Origin: Paenibacillus albus
Lineage (GTDB): Bacteria > Bacillota > Bacilli > Paenibacillales > Paenibacillaceae
NCBI RefSeq assembly: GCF_003952225.1
Contig: NZ_CP034437.1
Coordinates: 4,912,501 to 4,976,500 of the forward strand
Direction of reading: 5' to 3'
DNA length: 64,000 nt
Shown here: piece by piece, positions 50,148 through 59,055 of the stretch
Layout: each line of letters opens with the position of its first letter
Position numbering within the stretch: position 1 is the stretch's first letter
Notes under the pieces: model-generated
What the model was told of the DNA's origin: nothing
The model's input: only the letters and a program-made list of their open reading frames with translations
Databases searched by the model: none
Translations under genes and position numbers: made by a program

Positions 50148-52220
50148 TCAATGAACCCGGAATGATAGCTCATGATAGATCGAAGCGACAAAACTAATCA
50201 TTTGCTGAAGCATGCTGAAGAAGAGAACGCCAAGGAACAGCAGAATGCCAATTACAATTAGCGTGAGCAGCATAGTCACGATGGTTTTGCCTGCGGAGTA
50301 CTGATGCACAGTCATCGTTCCCACGAACAACAGTCCGATGAACCATAGGATCGCGATCGTATCCAGCAAATGGTAGAACGAGCTTTCATCTCCGGTAATG
50401 ACGTTGCTGTACAGCGTCTGCGGCAAGTAGATAATGACGAATGGAAGAAGCGAATATCCCGTCGCCATGACGATTTCCTTAAACTTGCCTTCACCGTCCA
50501 TCAGAGTCGTCAGAGACCAGTTGGCCACGCACCACAGCAGGAAAGGAAGAATGACGTATTTCAATTCATTGATGCTGTTTAGCGCACTCGGATTGTTGAA
50601 ATTAACGACAAACCCGCTGTATTGACGCTTGATGATGGTGAATAAGGCGAGCAGCAGCAGGATGCCCAATGCGATCTTGACTCTGCCCTTCTTCTCGAAC
50701 TTCATTTCCCAGAAGCCATTGAACGGATGCACCATCGTGTAGAATGGATTCTTCAGCACGCCGATTTCTTCATAATAACCAGAGCCTGCCGCACGCCTGC
50801 GAACGAATTTGAACACGCCGACGACAAGAGCCACAGCGCCTGCAATGGAAAGCAGAATCATGCCAAAGTGATCCATAACGACCTGCTTCCGGTAACGCTT
50901 GAACGCTTCCGAATATTTGGTTCTGTTGTTGCCTAGCTTGAAATAAGTCATAGCTTCTTTGTTCTCGCCTTGCTTGAGCAGCGATTTGCCGATTCCGATA
51001 TACGCAACCTCAAAATTACTGTTCAGCTTCAACACATTGCTCCATGCTTCGCTCGACTCTTCTGACTTGCCGTTATCGAGCGAGACGACCGCATCACGAA
51101 TGAGACTGCCGTAGCGAGTTGGAGCAAATACCGTCAGTCGGCCCGTATCCTTATCGAGCACAATCGCCTTCTCACCCATCATGCCGATCGCTGCCGGCGA
51201 TCTGAATTTCCCTTGCTCCGCGCCAAGACCGCCGAACATATAGAGCAGATTGCCGTCTTTGTCGTACGTGAAGATGCGACCGCGCTTCGAATCAAGTGCA
51301 CTATACATGCCGCCTACATCCTGCGTCACATCTGCAAATATGGAGCTGCCAGGAATGCTGCCCGTAGCAACGGTTCCAATATCGCCTTTGGGAGGAAAAT
51401 AACCTTCGCTCCGCAAAATATCGACTCCGGATGGGTTCAGCTTCTTGATCGGACGATCCGCGTTCTCTTCAACCGTCGTCGTGTACATAAAGCCGTCATC
51501 ATCAATCGCGATATTGTTGAACTCGAGCGGAATGAACTGCTCCATCTGCTCACGCTGCTTCTTCGTCGAGATTCGTTTCCAGAACAGATCAAGCGGATTG
51601 AATTTCACTCGATTCGTACCGACAAATCCGCTGAACTCGCCGCCGGAATCAAACTCCATGACGCCTTCATAAGCACCTCGGCTAATTACATAGAGACGCT
51701 GCGCCTTATCTACCGCGACTTTAATCGGCGCATACTGGAAGCTCCCGCGAATGAGTGTGGAGTGCGGCTCCGCAATGACGCGAATGAATGTGCCGTCTGC
51801 CGCAAGCTCGACAACTCTCTTATTCCCAGTATCCGCAACGTAGAGATGACCCTCTCCATCTGCGTATACGCCTTCCGGCTTGTTGAAGGCATCCTTCGCT
51901 CCGGCGTTGTCGAATTCGGAAATGACAAGCTCCGTTGTTAACTCATTATTTAATACAATGATTCGATTATTGCCTGTATCGGCGACATAGACGCCGGTAT
52001 CTGATATGTACAAATCCTGCGGCGCCGCCATCTTGCCGACTCCCAAGTCATCACCGTATATAACCCGTTCTGCACGGTACGCATCGGGAGCTGGCGCAGC
52101 TTCTCCCCAGTACGAATAGTTGTACCCCTCATCTTCCGCTTCGGCGCTCGCCGTCGGTACATAAATACTGGCCATTAGGAGGACCAGCGCCCAAATGATG
52201 ATTGTTTTTTTGGTTAGCAC
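50148..52220 (-). CDS. NHL-propeller / TPR / YIP1-type membrane protein
   Basis: 690 residues in four parts. A signal peptide (1-26) leads into an extracellular NHL-type beta-propeller (about 50-385, repeats such as APQDLYISDTGVYVADTGNNR and KPEGVYADGEGHLYVADTGNK). A short TPR-like helical piece follows (about 395-445, EVAYIGIGKSLLKQGENKEAM), then one membrane helix (about 455-475) and a C-terminal YIP1-like domain with about five helices (515-690). The architecture joins an extracellular sensor-like propeller to a membrane domain. It is 20 nt downstream of the MalG-type permease gene and 48 nt upstream of DUF5696. A role in assembling or gating the transporter is inference. Confidence 0.85.
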   Translation of the reverse strand: MLTKKTIIIWALVLLMASIYVPTASAEAEDEGYNYSYWGEAAPAPDAYRAERVIYGDDLGVGKMAAPQDLYISDTGVYVADTGNNRIIVLNNELTTELVISEFDNAGAKDAFNKPEGVYADGEGHLYVADTGNKRVVELAADGTFIRVIAEPHSTLIRGSFQYAPIKVAVDKAQRLYVISRGAYEGVMEFDSGGEFSGFVGTNRVKFNPLDLFWKRISTKKQREQMEQFIPLEFNNIAIDDDGFMYTTTVEENADRPIKKLNPSGVDILRSEGYFPPKGDIGTVATGSIPGSSIFADVTQDVGGMYSALDSKRGRIFTYDKDGNLLYMFGGLGAEQGKFRSPAAIGMMGEKAIVLDKDTGRLTVFAPTRYGSLIRDAVVSLDNGKSEESSEAWSNVLKLNSNFEVAYIGIGKSLLKQGENKEAMTYFKLGNNRTKYSEAFKRYRKQVVMDHFGMILLSIAGAVALVVGVFKFVRRRAAGSGYYEEIGVLKNPFYTMVHPFNGFWEMKFEKKGRVKIALGILLLLALFTIIKRQYSGFVVNFNNPSALNSINELKYVILPFLLWCVANWSLTTLMDGEGKFKEIVMATGYSLLPFVIIYLPQTLYSNVITGDESSFYHLLDTIAILWFIGLLFVGTMTVHQYSAGKTIVTMLLTLIVIGILLFLGVLFFSMLQQMISFVASIYHELSFRVH

Positions 52221-52239
52221 AATCCGGCTCCCCCCATAC

Positions 52240-53124
52240 TTACTCTTTCAGCCCTGATGTCGACATCGTCTGAATGACACGGCTTTGCGTGATGATAAAT
52301 ACCGCAATCGGTACCGACATCATCAAGAGCGTCACTGCCGCAACCGGGCCTGTTCTGGCGATACCGCCGCTTGCGATTTGACCGAATACCGCATCAACCG
52401 TTCGCAGCTGCTCGCTGTAAATATATTTGTGGCTCGTCACAGAGCCGTTCGTCCACAACGATTGAAGCGAGAAAATAATTAACGTCATCCAAGCAGGCTT
52501 AACGATAGGCATGACGATCTGCCAGAAAATCCGGTATTCCGTTGCTCCATCAATCTTCGCCGCTTCGATCAGCGCGTCCGGAATCTGCTCCATGAATTGC
52601 TTCATAAGATAAAGACCGAGCGTTGATGCGAATGCTGGCAGCAGAATGGACCAATACGTATTAATGAGACCGAGCCATGAAATCGTCATGTAGTTCGGCA
52701 CCTGTGTTACATAAGGCGTGAACATAAGAGACATGACGACGAGACTGAACAACGCATTCCGAAACGGAAACTTAATCTTCGCTAGCGGGAAGGCTGCTGC
52801 GGAAGCAATAATGACGTGCCCTGTTGTTCCCGTTATCGCAATGAAGAACGTATTGAATACGTAACGCGAGAAGGGTACCCAGGAATCGGAGAAAATGTTG
52901 ACGAGCTCTGTAAAGTTCTTGAGACTCGGATTCCGCACGATAAATCTCGGCGGGAAAGCGAATATTTCGTCCAAGGGCATGAACGCCCGGTTAATCGTAT
53001 ATACGAGCGGAAGTGCCATGAACGCAGCGACACCCGCAAGCAGCAGAAACAGCAGGATGTCGACGGACCATGAGCGATTCAGCCTTTTTCTTAACCCTAA
53101 CTTTAGAGCCATCGCTCTAATCAC
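52240..53124 (-). CDS. Carbohydrate ABC transporter permease (MalG type), first pair
   Basis: 294 residues, six membrane helices, EAA loop PDALIEAAKIDGATEYRIFW fully conserved. Overlaps the upstream MalF-type gene by 8 nt. It is clearly a different protein from the MalG-type permease at 45641 and belongs with the first pair. Confidence 0.93.
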   Translation of the reverse strand: MIRAMALKLGLRKRLNRSWSVDILLFLLLAGVAAFMALPLVYTINRAFMPLDEIFAFPPRFIVRNPSLKNFTELVNIFSDSWVPFSRYVFNTFFIAITGTTGHVIIASAAAFPLAKIKFPFRNALFSLVVMSLMFTPYVTQVPNYMTISWLGLINTYWSILLPAFASTLGLYLMKQFMEQIPDALIEAAKIDGATEYRIFWQIVMPIVKPAWMTLIIFSLQSLWTNGSVTSHKYIYSEQLRTVDAVFGQIASGGIARTGPVAAVTLLMMSVPIAVFIITQSRVIQTMSTSGLKE

Positions 53125-54034
53125 CTACTTTTCTAAGCAGCTTCTGCGTAATCATGTTGGTCCCCATCATGATGGCAAACAACACCGTTGCTATGGCGGA
53201 GGCATAGCCCATCTGGAAGCGAATCGTACCGTAGTCGACGAGGTGGGTAACGATTGTATGCGCTGCGTAGTCCACGCTTGGGAACCCGATCATATAGATC
53301 GAAATTTCTGCAACCGCAAAGGCTGAAGTAATCTGGATAACCGCGCCGAACATCAGCTGCGGACGCATCGACGGAAGTGTAATAAACCACAATTCCTGCC
53401 AACGGTTGCGAATTCCGTCAATTGCTCCTGCTTCGTAGAGCGTGCGGTCGACGTTCTGCAAGCCGGCGATAAATGCCAAGAACGAAGTGCCAAGGCTCAG
53501 CCACAGCTGCACCATCATCAGAATCGGCAGCATGTAACGCGGATCCTGCAGCCACTGAATCGGCTCCATGATTACGCCCCACTTCATCAGGAACGAGTTC
53601 ATATAGCCGTAGGAATCGCTTGAGAACAACGTTTGCCATATCAAATAGGTGTTGCCCGCAATGGATGGCGCATAAAGAATAAGCGTCAGCACTGCTCGAA
53701 TCTTTGGCGGAAGCTCGTTAATGAGCCAAGCAAAAATGAAGCATGCGATGTAGCTGATTGGACCCGTAATCACAGCGAATAAGAATGTATTCTTGAGAGC
53801 AATGAGGAATACGTCATCCGCTACAAACAAATGAGCGTAATTATCCCAACCGACCCAGCGCGGCATCTCAAGCAAGTTATATTGGGTAAAGCTGAGCACA
53901 AGCGACATCCCTACCGGGATAATCGTAAACACGGCGAACAAGATGAAATATGGAGCCATCAGAACAAGCGCATGCTTGTTCTTCAGCAGCTCGCGCATTA
54001 CATATCGCCAATTTTTTAATCTAATGACGTTCAT
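53117..54034 (-). CDS. Sugar ABC transporter permease (MalF type), first pair
   Basis: 305 residues from ATG 54034 (GAGGGG seven bases upstream; a start five codons earlier would overlap the upstream gene). Six membrane helices; EAA loop RTLYEAGAIDGIRNRWQELW with slightly altered residues. It begins 11 nt after the large binding-protein gene and is coupled to the MalG-type permease gene by an 8-nt overlap. Confidence 0.93.
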   Translation of the reverse strand: MNVIRLKNWRYVMRELLKNKHALVLMAPYFILFAVFTIIPVGMSLVLSFTQYNLLEMPRWVGWDNYAHLFVADDVFLIALKNTFLFAVITGPISYIACFIFAWLINELPPKIRAVLTLILYAPSIAGNTYLIWQTLFSSDSYGYMNSFLMKWGVIMEPIQWLQDPRYMLPILMMVQLWLSLGTSFLAFIAGLQNVDRTLYEAGAIDGIRNRWQELWFITLPSMRPQLMFGAVIQITSAFAVAEISIYMIGFPSVDYAAHTIVTHLVDYGTIRFQMGYASAIATVLFAIMMGTNMITQKLLRKVGD

Positions 54035-54045
54035 GGATAATCCCC

Positions 54046-57000
54046 TCATTTCGCATAGGGAAGATTGAATTCTTGTCTTCGCGCGCTAATTTCTTCATTC
54101 ATGACGCGAACATAATCGTCCATCGTCTCCCTCGGATCTGCGCCTTGCACGACAACCTTACGGAACGCATTGTCAATATTCCGTCCGGTCAAGTAACCGC
54201 CAGGCACTTCCGGTATTCCCTTCGTCCACTTCATCTGCTCCATCAGCACCTTCAGATCATGGACAGGCCACGCAAGCTGCTGCAGCGCTTCGATGTTTGC
54301 CGTCGGATAACGAGCAGATGTACCGAGACGAACTTCCATCTCCCGGCCGAAGGAAAGCTGCGTATCTTTGCTCGTCCACCATTTCATGAACGACCACGCC
54401 GCGTCCTTGTTCTTCGTCTGCTTGAACATGACCGTTGAAGTTCCGCCAGCGCCGACATCTCTTCGTATCGTGCCGTCCTTCTGCACCGTTCCAGGAACTG
54501 GAACAAAGTCCCATAGTCCCTTAATTTCAGGTGCATAGACAGAGAGCTTGTTATACATCGTGTAATCGACAATTCCAATCGGCATCTCGCCCGTGCGGAA
54601 ACGGTTGGCAAAATCAGTCTGGATCGGCAGCTTGTAATTCACGTACATGTCCGTCCATTTCTTGAACTGCTTAATCGACGTCTCTTCATCGAGACCGCTT
54701 GCTTGATCGCCGTTCTTATAGAACTCACCGTCGTTCTGATAGAGCAGCATGGCGAAGGTCGGACTTGGCGGCAGCGTAATAATGTCCGTCGTTACGACAT
54801 CATTGCCCTGCGCGTTCAGCCCCTTCTGCGGCAAGCCAAACTCCAGATTATGCTTCTGCAGCTCCGGAATAAGCTTGTACACTTCATCCCATGTCTGCGG
54901 AACCTTCAGCTTTAACTCGTCTTCGATGATATCTTTACGATAGAACAGTACCGGGAACGTCAGCTGCTCCGGAAGCCCGTAATAGCCGTCCTTATACGCG
55001 TAAGGCACGATTGCGCTGTTAGAGAACTGTTCTGCGACCTGCTTGAAATCCGAAAATACGGATAAATCCTGCAGCGCATTTCGAGTCGCAAAGTTGACAG
55101 GCAGCTCGTTGCCGACCTGCAAAGCAACGTCCGGCCCTTTGCCGGCAACGGTTGAAGGAAGCAGAATGTCCGCAGAAACAAGCTTCAAATTCACATGAAT
55201 GCCTGTTTTATGTGTAAAATCGTCATCGACAAGCCGTTTCAATATTTGGGCTTGATCACGGCCTGATGTGACCCAAACCGTTATCGACTTCTGCCCCGAC
55301 TCATCAGCGCTGAAATCATCGTAATTCTCATAGAACGACGCTGCGAACGAGGTCACGCTGGACTTTAGAGATTCAAGCCGGCTCGCCTCTGCATTCGGCA
55401 GCTTTGCTCCAGGCTCCGAAACGATTAAATAGTCGATGGCGACAGGCTGCTCATTCAACATGAGCATCCATGCGCCGAGCGCGCCGACATTGCTCTTGAA
55501 GGAATCAATCCGGCTTGGCACCGTATCGGGATTCGCAGCCATATCCGTCAGCTGATACGCAAGCGTATTCAGCATTGCGGAGCGGTCATTGCTGCCTCCG
55601 TCACCTTCGATGATGTGCGCAACGGAGTAAAGTCGTTTACTCTCATCCTTGAACAGCTTCGTCATTTCCGGAATTCGCTCTTCAAGCGCATAGTCGCGGA
55701 ATTGATCCGGCACGGTACCCGTGTAGCTGATGATCTTCCGGTACATCGCGTTCAGATTCAAGATGCTGTTCTCCACAGACCTTAGAATTGGAGCGAGCTC
55801 GCCAAGCGTCAATTCAAGACGAATCGCATGCTTGCCCGCGGTCAGATAGAAGGAGTAAGGCGTCTGCGAATCTTTACCGAGCACCTTCATCTGCCAATTG
55901 TTTGCATAAGCGAACCCAATACGCTGTGCCTCTTCGAACGGTACCTTACCATCAATCGTAAGTGTGCGAAGTGCCGACATATCCGTCAAATAATTTTGCC
56001 GATTCTTGAAGGCGATCTGGTAGAGCCCGTCCTTCGGCGCATCAATTTCCCATTCTATCCACTGCCCTGGCATACGCCATGTCCAGCCGCCAATTGCATT
56101 ATTGCGCAGCTTCGATGCATGATATGGTTCGATAGCCGGGTCGGAGCGGTCATTATAAGGGATCAGCATTGGCGAAGATTTGAGCGACGCCGCCTCACCT
56201 TGAATTTTCAAATAGGCGCCTTCCGCGGGTTTATACCCCTTCGATTGGTACTGTTTTGCCAATTCGTCATACGAAACCGGAATGACCGGCTTGGTCAGCT
56301 TCAAATAATCAATGACGAGCGGCTCTTTGCTTGAAGTCAGTGTAATCTCATGCTTGCCTGCGCTGAAATAAAAGAGATAAGGCTGCTCATAATAACCCTG
56401 CGCATCTCGAAACAGCGATTCCTGCCACATATGTACTTCAACTTGCTTCGGCGTCAAGTCATTACCGCGATCATCGCGATCGAACTCTGGCTTCTCATTC
56501 TTCCAAATCCGGCTAAAAATAAGGTTTTTCGCTTCATTGAACGGCGCGTTGCCATCTATGAGAAGGCCGCGCTCAATATCCGATTCCTTGCCTTTTACCG
56601 TAAAATACTTCATGCCGATTTGGTACATGCCGCTGGTCTTCACGTCGACAGCCCATGTCATCGAGCCGGTTTCCCCGGTCAATACCATGTCGCCTTGCTG
56701 TCCTTCATAGTCATGGACGACGGAAGCGCTCATGCCGTTCAAGCTGACATACTGCTCTGCTTCAACCCGAATGTCAGTACCGCTCTGCGTTTCAGCCTCG
56801 TTCTCGTGTTTAGACAAATATTCCTCATAGCTCCCACTTTTGTAGGAAGCTTGCAGGTCTGCAAGACTCGCAGTATCCAGCTGCCTATCTTCAGCTGCAG
56901 CCGGATGCCCTCCGAATCCGCCGAAGGATGAAACCACAAACCAAATGACAGCACATAAGACGACAACAATGGATATTAATTTCAAATAGGATCGCTTCAT
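54046..57000 (-). CDS. Giant membrane-anchored solute-binding protein with two CBM-like domains
   Basis: 984 residues from ATG 57000 (GAGGGG close upstream). An N-terminal hydrophobic helix (about 7-27) without lipobox Cys suggests a membrane anchor. Two CBM6/35-like modules follow: about 65-232 (IRVEAEQYVSLNGMSAS...FYFSAGKHEITLTSS) and about 263-405 (WRMPGQWIEWEIDAPKDGLY...YLTAGKHAIRLEL). A helical region spans about 410-560. The C-terminal 410 residues form a family-1 solute-binding protein (KSITVWVTSGRDQAQILKRL, YGLPEQLTFPVLFYRKDI). Normal binding proteins are about 430-550 residues, so half of this one is extra carbohydrate-binding mass. It probably grips polymer at the surface and hands oligomers to the permeases (inference). 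Confidence 0.85.
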   Translation of the reverse strand: MKRSYLKLISIVVVLCAVIWFVVSSFGGFGGHPAAAEDRQLDTASLADLQASYKSGSYEEYLSKHENEAETQSGTDIRVEAEQYVSLNGMSASVVHDYEGQQGDMVLTGETGSMTWAVDVKTSGMYQIGMKYFTVKGKESDIERGLLIDGNAPFNEAKNLIFSRIWKNEKPEFDRDDRGNDLTPKQVEVHMWQESLFRDAQGYYEQPYLFYFSAGKHEITLTSSKEPLVIDYLKLTKPVIPVSYDELAKQYQSKGYKPAEGAYLKIQGEAASLKSSPMLIPYNDRSDPAIEPYHASKLRNNAIGGWTWRMPGQWIEWEIDAPKDGLYQIAFKNRQNYLTDMSALRTLTIDGKVPFEEAQRIGFAYANNWQMKVLGKDSQTPYSFYLTAGKHAIRLELTLGELAPILRSVENSILNLNAMYRKIISYTGTVPDQFRDYALEERIPEMTKLFKDESKRLYSVAHIIEGDGGSNDRSAMLNTLAYQLTDMAANPDTVPSRIDSFKSNVGALGAWMLMLNEQPVAIDYLIVSEPGAKLPNAEASRLESLKSSVTSFAASFYENYDDFSADESGQKSITVWVTSGRDQAQILKRLVDDDFTHKTGIHVNLKLVSADILLPSTVAGKGPDVALQVGNELPVNFATRNALQDLSVFSDFKQVAEQFSNSAIVPYAYKDGYYGLPEQLTFPVLFYRKDIIEDELKLKVPQTWDEVYKLIPELQKHNLEFGLPQKGLNAQGNDVVTTDIITLPPSPTFAMLLYQNDGEFYKNGDQASGLDEETSIKQFKKWTDMYVNYKLPIQTDFANRFRTGEMPIGIVDYTMYNKLSVYAPEIKGLWDFVPVPGTVQKDGTIRRDVGAGGTSTVMFKQTKNKDAAWSFMKWWTSKDTQLSFGREMEVRLGTSARYPTANIEALQQLAWPVHDLKVLMEQMKWTKGIPEVPGGYLTGRNIDNAFRKVVVQGADPRETMDDYVRVMNEEISARRQEFNLPYAK

Positions 57001-57020
57001 AGTTCCCCTCGCAGCAACGC

Positions 57021-57070
57021 AAACCCCTAAATCGAACAAACAAGAAGCATCAGCGCCGATTTAGGGGTTT
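57021..57070 (-). promoter_or_regulatory. Strong intergenic hairpin between the two binding-protein genes
   Basis: AAACCCCTAAATCG pairs perfectly (14 bp) with CGATTTAGGGGTTT around a 22-nt loop. Only three T follow, so it is a poor terminator; a processing or mRNA-stabilising stem that raises the amount of the first binding protein is more likely. Confidence 0.6.
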
Positions 57071-57100
57071 TACGTTCAAAATACATGAAGAATAAGTGCG

Positions 57101-58537
57101 TTACTTCGAACTCGTTTGGAGCTTCGCAATGCCTGCATCGAATTGGCTCTTCACTTTCTCAACAGCAGTTGCAGGAGCAACTTTACCTTCTGTAATGTCT
57201 TTCAACACGCCGTCAACGAGTTTCTCTGCATCCGGGATCGCGATGAAGCTGCCGCTGTAGTCGATCTTGTCATACATTTGCGTGCGCGTATCTAGCGCTT
57301 CCGGCGTGAACGAGTTTTTCCAGCCTTCGATTGCAAGCTCTTTGTTCTTTCCTTGGAGGCTGATTTCGTCCATAATTTTCATCGCAACTTCAGGGTGCTT
57401 GGAATACTTGGACACCATGTACATGTTGCCATAAGGTGTATAGGACTTATAGTCGGTAGCGTTAGGCGCTTTCGGGAAGAAGACATAACCAAGCTCTGTG
57501 TCCTTCATGTTCGTTTTGAGGCCATCAAGTTCCCAGCTAAAGCCGCCGTACATCACGCTCTTGCCTGCGATAAATGCTTTATCGTTGCCGTCTTTCGGCG
57601 CTGGTTGAACAATCGACTTGTCGACATTGTACATATCCGCTACCAGCTGCAAGCCTTGCAGCGACTCAGCGCTGTCCATACCGAACTTCATCGAACCGTT
57701 GTCGTTCGCTGCGAACGAGCCGTTGTTGCCATAGACGAATTGCTCCGTGCTCGTCTTCGTATCGCCGATGAAGCCAAACACGTCTGTTTTGCCATCGCCG
57801 TCTGTATCCTTCGTAGCCGCTTTCGCCAGCTCGCGGAATTTATCCCACGTCCATGTACCGTTCTTCTGCAGCTCATACGGATCTTCAATGCCAAGCTGTT
57901 GAACGAGCTTCTTGTTATAGAAGATGCCGTATGGTGAAGGAGGGGAATCAATGAAGCCATACTGCTTGCCTCGGTAGTTGCCGCCTGCCTTCATCCAGGA
58001 AATATATTTGGAATCGCTCAAATTCAGCATATCGTCGATCGGAAGGATAAAGTTCTTGTTCACGAGGCTCGGGAACGACCAGAACAGCTCCAGAACGACG
58101 ACGTCAGCGAACGGATCGCCGGCTAATGAAGTCGTTGTAAAGTTCTCGACGTACTTGCCATAGTCACCGAATTTCACGAACTCAATCTTGCAGTTATACT
58201 TCTTCTCAGCTGCTTCGATAAGTGCGATTTGCTCGTCGTCTGCCGGTTGGCGGTCTTTCTCTTCCTTCAAGCGCGGGTCAGCGCCGTCCCACCAGAGACC
58301 GATCTTGACCGTCTCGCCTTTCAGATCCGTTGCACTGTCTGCCGCTGCATTCGTAGAATTAGCCGCATTATTCGCTGCCGCAGCATTCGAATTCGCTGCT
58401 TGCGTATCGTTAGTCTTTGTATTGGAGTTAGAGTTGCTGCTCGAATCGTTATCCTTGCTGCCACAACCTGTTAATGAAAAAGCCACAATCAATGCTGCTG
58501 CCGATATTACCAATTTACGCGAACGAGAATTTACCAT
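57101..58537 (-). CDS. Extracellular solute-binding lipoprotein (family 1)
   Basis: 478 residues, ATG 58537 with GGGGAGG upstream. Lipoprotein signal with lipobox LTGC (Cys25), then a Ser/Asn/Ala-rich linker (about 28-68) typical of Gram-positive lipoproteins. The mature domain reads as a sugar-binding protein (VKIGLWWDGADPR, PPSPYGIFYNKKLVQQLG, ELQKNGTWTWDKFRELAKAA, a DTDGDGKTDVFGF calcium-like loop). First gene of the long minus-strand ABC cluster; its promoter region carries a cre-like site and a GATATATC palindrome. Confidence 0.93.
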   Translation of the reverse strand: MVNSRSRKLVISAAALIVAFSLTGCGSKDNDSSSNSNSNTKTNDTQAANSNAAAANNAANSTNAAADSATDLKGETVKIGLWWDGADPRLKEEKDRQPADDEQIALIEAAEKKYNCKIEFVKFGDYGKYVENFTTTSLAGDPFADVVVLELFWSFPSLVNKNFILPIDDMLNLSDSKYISWMKAGGNYRGKQYGFIDSPPSPYGIFYNKKLVQQLGIEDPYELQKNGTWTWDKFRELAKAATKDTDGDGKTDVFGFIGDTKTSTEQFVYGNNGSFAANDNGSMKFGMDSAESLQGLQLVADMYNVDKSIVQPAPKDGNDKAFIAGKSVMYGGFSWELDGLKTNMKDTELGYVFFPKAPNATDYKSYTPYGNMYMVSKYSKHPEVAMKIMDEISLQGKNKELAIEGWKNSFTPEALDTRTQMYDKIDYSGSFIAIPDAEKLVDGVLKDITEGKVAPATAVEKVKSQFDAGIAKLQTSSK

Positions 58538-58658
58538 TTGTTTGTTCCTCCCCTATAAATAGAAAAAAGTATCGTTGCATTGAAACGTATTGCTAGCTGC
58601 CTTGTTGCTTGGCTTACCTCCTCTCGGCAGGTATCTCATCTGACTCCGTCACTAATTT

Positions 58659-58666
58659 GATATATC
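58659..58666. promoter_or_regulatory. GATATATC palindrome in the ABC-cluster leader
   Basis: TTT-GATATATC-TAAA, about 45 bp downstream of the -10; a near copy AGACATATCT is at 58681-58690. It shares its core with the two perfect palindromes near the CBM9-GH18 promoter. Confidence 0.55.
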
Positions 58667-58696
58667 TAAATTTTCACACTAGACATATCTTTACAT

Positions 58697-58710
58697 TGAT
58701 TACGCTTTCA
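58697..58710. promoter_or_regulatory. cre-like site at the ABC-cluster promoter
   Basis: Minus strand TGAAAGCGTAATCA, immediately downstream of the -10 and covering the expected start point. It has one mismatch to TGWNANCGNTNWCA. CcpA bound here would repress, which fits a sugar-uptake operon. Confidence 0.5.
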
Positions 58711-58738
58711 TAATATAACTAATTTCTTGAATTGTAAA
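58710..58738 (-). promoter_or_regulatory. Main promoter of the ABC cluster
   Basis: Minus strand: TTTACA (58738-58733), 17 nt, TATTAT (58715-58710); each hexamer has one mismatch to the SigA consensus. The leader before the lipoprotein start is about 165 nt. Confidence 0.7.
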
Positions 58739-58881
58739 CACGAATTATACCTTTTTCGACATTTTATTTACGATTTTTCCAATTCGGCTTGCAGAAGAGC
58801 GGGAAGGTCTATTGAAATCTGTGATTGGATATAACATATAAAAACAGATAGAGGATATACCTTATGTGGAATTGGATATAA

Positions 58882-58917
58882 GAAAAACAAAAAGCCCCTT
58901 GATTAGTATCAAGGAGC
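58882..58917 (-). terminator. Second terminator downstream of the gene at 59056
   Basis: Minus strand: GCTCCTTGAT pairs with ATCAAGGGGC (loop ACTA), then TTTTTGTTTTT. The surrounding 517-bp gap 58538-59055 otherwise holds the ABC promoter, a degenerate CTGAGAGTG/CACTCATAG inverted repeat (58933-58960), three GGATATA copies at 58820-58885, and no gene. Confidence 0.8.
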
Positions 58918-58962
58918 CTGGGGGATTGTGACTCTGAGAGTGCTGTTTCAACACTCATAGAT

Positions 58963-58988
58963 AAAAAAGCAGCCGAAATCGGCTGCTT
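58963..58988 (-). terminator. First terminator downstream of the gene at 59056
   Basis: Minus strand: GCAGCCGATTTCGGCTGC hairpin followed by six T. Confidence 0.85.
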
Positions 58989-59055
58989 CTTGGTGAAGTA
59001 TGAATCGGAGACTGAGGGAGCAAATAACCCTTTTAAGTGTCGCGATCGCGATTCG

